NCBI RefSeq assembly: GCF_021295335.1
Contig: NZ_JAIWOT010000001.1
Span: 809,001 to 873,000, forward strand
From: Komagataeibacter sp. FNDCF1
GTDB taxonomy: Bacteria; Pseudomonadota; Alphaproteobacteria; Acetobacterales; Acetobacteraceae
Direction of reading: 5' to 3'
DNA length: 64,000 nucleotides
The notes below the pieces were generated by a model. The model saw nothing but the letters and a program-made list of their open reading frames with translations. It was not told where the DNA came from and searched no databases. Positions 61,095 to 64,000 of the stretch are shown here, in pieces (within the stretch, counting starts at the first letter, position 1; every line of letters begins with the position of its first letter). Position numbers and translations under genes: made by a program.

Positions 61095-62051
61095 ATGTTC
61101 CGCAAGATCGATACCTTCCTTGCATGCCTGCTGGCCACCGTGGCGCTGGCCAGCATCCTGCCCTGCCACGGGGCAGGGACCAGCGTGTTCAACATGCTCG
61201 CCATTATCATGATCGCGAACATGTTCTTCCTGCAGGGCGCGCGCCTGTCACGCCGCGCAGTGGTGGACGGCATGACCAGCTGGCGTATCCATCTTGCCAT
61301 CGGACTGTGCACCTTTGCCCTTTTCCCGCTGCTGGGGGTGGGGCTGCATGCGGTTGTGCCCGGCCTGCTTGACGGGCCTATGTGGACCGGGGTGCTGTTC
61401 CTGTGCTGCCTGCCTTCCACCGTACAGTCCTCCATCGCATTTACGTCCATTGCACGCGGCAATGTGGCGGCTGCCATCTGTTCGGCAACCCTGTCCAACA
61501 TACTGGGTATTTTCCTGACCCCGATGCTGGCGGGCATGGTGCTGGCGCGGCATGCGGCAGGTGGGGGCGGGGGCATCATGCCCATCGTGCTCCAGCTGCT
61601 CGTACCTTTTGTCGTGGGGCAGGTGGCCCAGCCCTGGATCGGGGAATGGGCACATCGGCACAAAAAGCTGCTGTCCGTTTCCGACCGGGGTTCGATCCTG
61701 GTCGTGGTCTACACCGCCTTCAGCGAAGCGGTGGTACAGGGGCTGTGGCATCGCCTGCCGCCCATGCAACTGGGCCGCGTGGCATTTGTGGACGTGATCA
61801 TCCTGGCCGTTGTGCTGGGACTGACGCGGCAGATCGGGCGGATGGGCGGATTCGGGCGCGCGGACCGGGTGGCGATCCTGTTCTGCGGATCAAAGAAATC
61901 ACTGGCATCGGGTGTGCCGATTGCAAGCGTCCTGTTCCCGCATGCCGATGTCGGGCTGATCGTGCTGCCGGTCATGATCTATCACCAGATCCAGCTTTTT
62001 GCATGCGCGACCCTTGCCCGCCGCCTGGGCGCGCGGGCGGAAGGGGAGTGA
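61095..62051 (+). CDS. bile acid:sodium symporter-like (SBF_like/YfeH) transporter
   Basis: A 318-residue protein with about nine or ten membrane spans, of the SBF_like branch (PF13593, E. coli YfeH). Conserved regions: FNMLAIIMIANMFFLQGARL, GVLFLCCLPSTVQSSIAFTS, ATLSNILGIFLTPMLAGMVL, and FCGSKKSLASGVPIASVLFP near the C-terminus. The substrate is unknown; an organic anion with Na+ or H+ is likely. ATG 61095 begins MFRKIDTFLACLLAT. The open frame to 60732 is antisense to the secreted-protein gene. Confidence 0.85.
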   Translation: MFRKIDTFLACLLATVALASILPCHGAGTSVFNMLAIIMIANMFFLQGARLSRRAVVDGMTSWRIHLAIGLCTFALFPLLGVGLHAVVPGLLDGPMWTGVLFLCCLPSTVQSSIAFTSIARGNVAAAICSATLSNILGIFLTPMLAGMVLARHAAGGGGGIMPIVLQLLVPFVVGQVAQPWIGEWAHRHKKLLSVSDRGSILVVVYTAFSEAVVQGLWHRLPPMQLGRVAFVDVIILAVVLGLTRQIGRMGGFGRADRVAILFCGSKKSLASGVPIASVLFPHADVGLIVLPVMIYHQIQLFACATLARRLGARAEGE

Positions 62052-62111
62052 CCGGCCTGCATTGCGCGCGATACCCAATCCCCATTATGTAGGCACGCCA
62101 TAAACAACCGC

Positions 62112-63563
62112 ATGGATTGGGTGAGAAAAATGACAGGACTGGACCCGGATAACTGGGACGCACTGCGCGCACTGGGCCACCAGATGGTGGATGACATGTT
62201 CAACCGCCTGTCGACGCTGCGCACCCGTCCGGTCTGGCAGCCGATGCCCACCGCGCTGCGTGAACAGCTGCGTACCGGCCTGCCACATGATCCCACCCCG
62301 CCGGAAGAACTCTATGCCCGGTTCCGCGAACTGGTGGAACCGTATTCGACCGGCAACATCCATCCCGGCTTCATGGGCTGGGTGCATGGCGGGGGCACCG
62401 CCGTGGGCATGCTGTCCGAACTGCTGGTGGGCGGGCTGAACGCCAATTGCGGCGGCCGGGACCATGCACCGATCGAGGTCGAGCGCGAGGTCATCCGCTG
62501 GGCGGCCGAAATGTGCGGCTTCCCGCCAGAAACCACGGGGCTGCTGGTCACCGGGTCCTCCATGGCCAACATGATTGCCGTCATCACCGCCAGCCGTGCC
62601 GTGCCGGACGGTCTGGACATGCGGGCAAAGGGCGTGGGCACCCGCAGGCTGGTGGGATATGCCGCTGCCACCGCTCATGGCTGCATATCGCGTGCATTCG
62701 ACCTGACCGGCCTGGGCACGGACAGCCTGCGCGTGATCCCGGTCGGTGCGGATAACCGCATGATCCTGCCCGAACTGGAACAGGCCATTGCTCGTGACCG
62801 GGCGGCAGGGCTGGAACCTTTCATCGTCATCGGCACGGCGGGCACGGTGGATACCGGTGCGATTGATGACCTGGATGCGCTGGCCGATATCGCGGCGCGG
62901 GAAAACATCTGGTTCCATGTCGATGGCGCATTTGGCGCGCTGGCCATGCTGTCCGACACGCTGCGACCTGGCCTGCGCGGGCTGGAACGGGCCGACAGCG
63001 TGGCCTTTGACTTTCATAAATGGGCGCAGGTACAATACGACGCGGGCTGCATACTGGTGCGCAGGCCCGGCGCGCAGGCGGCGGCCTTCGCCCAGTCGCG
63101 CGCCTATCTGGCGCGCGAAGACCGGGGGCTGGCCACCAATGCCCCTTGGTACTGCGACCTCGGCCCCGATCTGTCACGGGGGTTCCGTGCGCTCAAGGTA
63201 TGGATGACGCTGGGTACCTATGGTGCGGATGGCATGGGCGAGATGATCGCCAACTGCTGCGCCATTGCCCGCCATCTTGCCCGCGCGGTGGAAGCCAGTC
63301 CCCGGCTGGAACTGCTGGCGCCTGTCACGTTGAACATCGTGTGCTTCCGCATCATGGCGCCCGTAGACGATCTGGACCATTTCAATGGCGAGGTGGTGAA
63401 GGACCTGCACGAAAGCGGGATTGCCGCACCGTCCACAACCATCATCAATGGCCACAAGGCCGTGCGTGCCGCCATTGTAAACCACCGCACCACCACAGCC
63501 GATGTGGACCGCATGCTCGATGCCCTGCTGGACCTGGCCGATCGCAGGCTTGCGGCTGGCTGA
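62112..63563 (+). CDS. group II pyridoxal-phosphate-dependent decarboxylase
   Basis: A 483-residue fold-type I PLP enzyme related to aromatic L-amino-acid decarboxylases. Features: NIHPGFMGWVHGGGTAVGML, ANCGGRDHAPIEVEREVIRW, GLLVTGSSMANMIAVITA, FIVIGTAGTVDTGAIDDLDA, WFHVDGAFGALAMLS with the PLP-pyridine Asp, and the Schiff-base Lys in DSVAFDFHKWAQVQYDAGC. The typical Tyr-containing catalytic loop is near ARAYLAREDRG. Amino-acid substrate cannot be fixed; tryptophan, tyrosine/DOPA, phenylalanine or glutamate-like are options. Confidence 0.88.
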   Translation: MDWVRKMTGLDPDNWDALRALGHQMVDDMFNRLSTLRTRPVWQPMPTALREQLRTGLPHDPTPPEELYARFRELVEPYSTGNIHPGFMGWVHGGGTAVGMLSELLVGGLNANCGGRDHAPIEVEREVIRWAAEMCGFPPETTGLLVTGSSMANMIAVITASRAVPDGLDMRAKGVGTRRLVGYAAATAHGCISRAFDLTGLGTDSLRVIPVGADNRMILPELEQAIARDRAAGLEPFIVIGTAGTVDTGAIDDLDALADIAARENIWFHVDGAFGALAMLSDTLRPGLRGLERADSVAFDFHKWAQVQYDAGCILVRRPGAQAAAFAQSRAYLAREDRGLATNAPWYCDLGPDLSRGFRALKVWMTLGTYGADGMGEMIANCCAIARHLARAVEASPRLELLAPVTLNIVCFRIMAPVDDLDHFNGEVVKDLHESGIAAPSTTIINGHKAVRAAIVNHRTTTADVDRMLDALLDLADRRLAAG

Positions 63564-63568
63564 ACATG

Positions 63569-63598
63569 AAAAACCCCGCTCCATGAACCGGAGCGGGG
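63569..63598 (-). terminator. intrinsic terminator of cobT
   Basis: Nine-bp stem CCCCGCTCC / GGAGCGGGG with a 7-base loop, followed on the minus strand by five Ts. It lies between the converging decarboxylase and cobT genes. Confidence 0.75.
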
Positions 63599-63624
63599 CA
63601 GGAAATACCAAGCAGTCCGGCCGG

Positions 63625-64000
63625 TCAGCCCCCGCGTCGGGGCTTGGTTGCCGCTTCCTCGGCAAACAGTTCGGACAGTTTCTTCATCATCGTGCCGCCC
63701 AGTTCTTCCGGGTCGGTAATGGTCACGGCGCGACGGTAGTAGCGTGTCACGTCATGGCCAATGCCAATGGCCAGCAGTTCGGTGCTGGTACGGGTCTCGA
63801 TATGGGCGATGACCTCGCGCAGGTGGTTTTCCAGATAGGAACCGGGATTGGCCGACAGCGTGCTGTCATCTACCGGCGCGCCATCGGAAATGACCATCAG
63901 GATGCGCCGTACCTCTGCCCGCCCGGCCAGCCTGCGCTGGGCCCAGAGCAAGGCCTCGCCATCAATGTTTTCCTTGAGCAGCCCCTCACGCAGCATGAGA
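63625..64000 (-). CDS. cobT: aerobic cobaltochelatase subunit CobT, C-terminal part
   Basis: About 125 C-terminal residues; the gene continues beyond the window. The sequence is the end of the von Willebrand-like metal-binding domain: [60 protein letters not shown] and [20 protein letters not shown]. CobT works with CobN and CobS to insert cobalt into hydrogenobyrinate a,c-diamide in the aerobic B12 pathway. The vWA domain normally carries a MIDAS site, only part of which is visible. Confidence 0.93.
   Translation of the reverse strand, partial: LMLREGLLKENIDGEALLWAQRRLAGRAEVRRILMVISDGAPVDDSTLSANPGSYLENHLREVIAHIETRTSTELLAIGIGHDVTRYYRRAVTITDPEELGGTMMKKLSELFAEEAATKPRRGG

Noticed and set aside
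1-64000. CRISPR arrays, rRNA operon, plasmid or chromosomal origin
   Set aside because: No regularly spaced direct repeats, rRNA-like sequence, iteron or DnaA-box cluster was noticed on reading.

Overview
The window is a high-GC (roughly low-to-mid 60s %) proteobacterial chromosome segment. The core genes (gatCAB, serA, recG, mfd, sdhE, a two-domain cold-shock protein, cobT, pgm, DHA kinase, membrane-anchored cytochrome c) and their spelling point to an acetic acid bacterium (Acetobacteraceae), most likely Komagataeibacter or a close relative. This placement is inference from gene content and protein style; no 16S gene is present.

Layout. (1) 1-12.34 kb, plus strand: the tail and baseplate half of a contractile-tailed, Mu-type prophage. 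In order: sheath (cut by the window edge), tube, tail assembly chaperone with a -1 frameshift signal, tape measure, gpN-like DNA circularisation/tail protein, gpP-like hub, gp45 spike, gp46, gp47, gp48, a modular tail fibre, and four small genes joined by ATGA/GTGA overlaps. (2) 12.5-18.6 kb: accessory cargo that is not phage-like. One block is a TetR regulator divergent from a DUF1349 / sugar acetyltransferase / PhzF operon; another is hchA plus a MarR regulator divergent from a FAD monooxygenase. Both divergent regions carry inverted repeats that look like operators. (3) 18.60-21.09 kb: a complete IS21-family element with 30-bp perfect ends but no visible target duplication. (4) 21.1-25.1 kb: the integration end of a phage or island. 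It has a small phage gene, an excisionase-like HTH protein and a tyrosine integrase, then an AT-rich two-gene cassette (PF04245-like nucleoid-associated protein plus a RelA/SpoT-type nucleotidyltransferase) and tRNA-Ser(GCU), whose 3' end faces the element and is the probable attachment site. (5) 25.2-64 kb: host backbone.

In the backbone, gatCAB (charging of Gln/Asn tRNAs) diverges from ruvX. A MIP-family channel precedes a fused dihydroxyacetone kinase, a plausible glycerol/DHA entry route. Pgm supplies glucose-1-phosphate. Fur sits divergent from a small unknown gene that has a good Fur box. A type I methyltransferase (HsdM) and specificity subunit (HsdS) lie on either side of an AI-2E-family transporter with no nuclease subunit visible. 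Biosynthetic and housekeeping genes follow: serA, hisN, kdsB-pheA, dapA-smpB, cold shock, recG, sdhE-mfd, an SBF-type transporter, a group II PLP decarboxylase and the 3' end of cobT.

The best candidate for an undescribed system is the AT-rich nucleoid-associated-protein / alarmone-synthetase pair at 22.85-24.89 kb, which sits where prophages and islands usually carry defence cargo.
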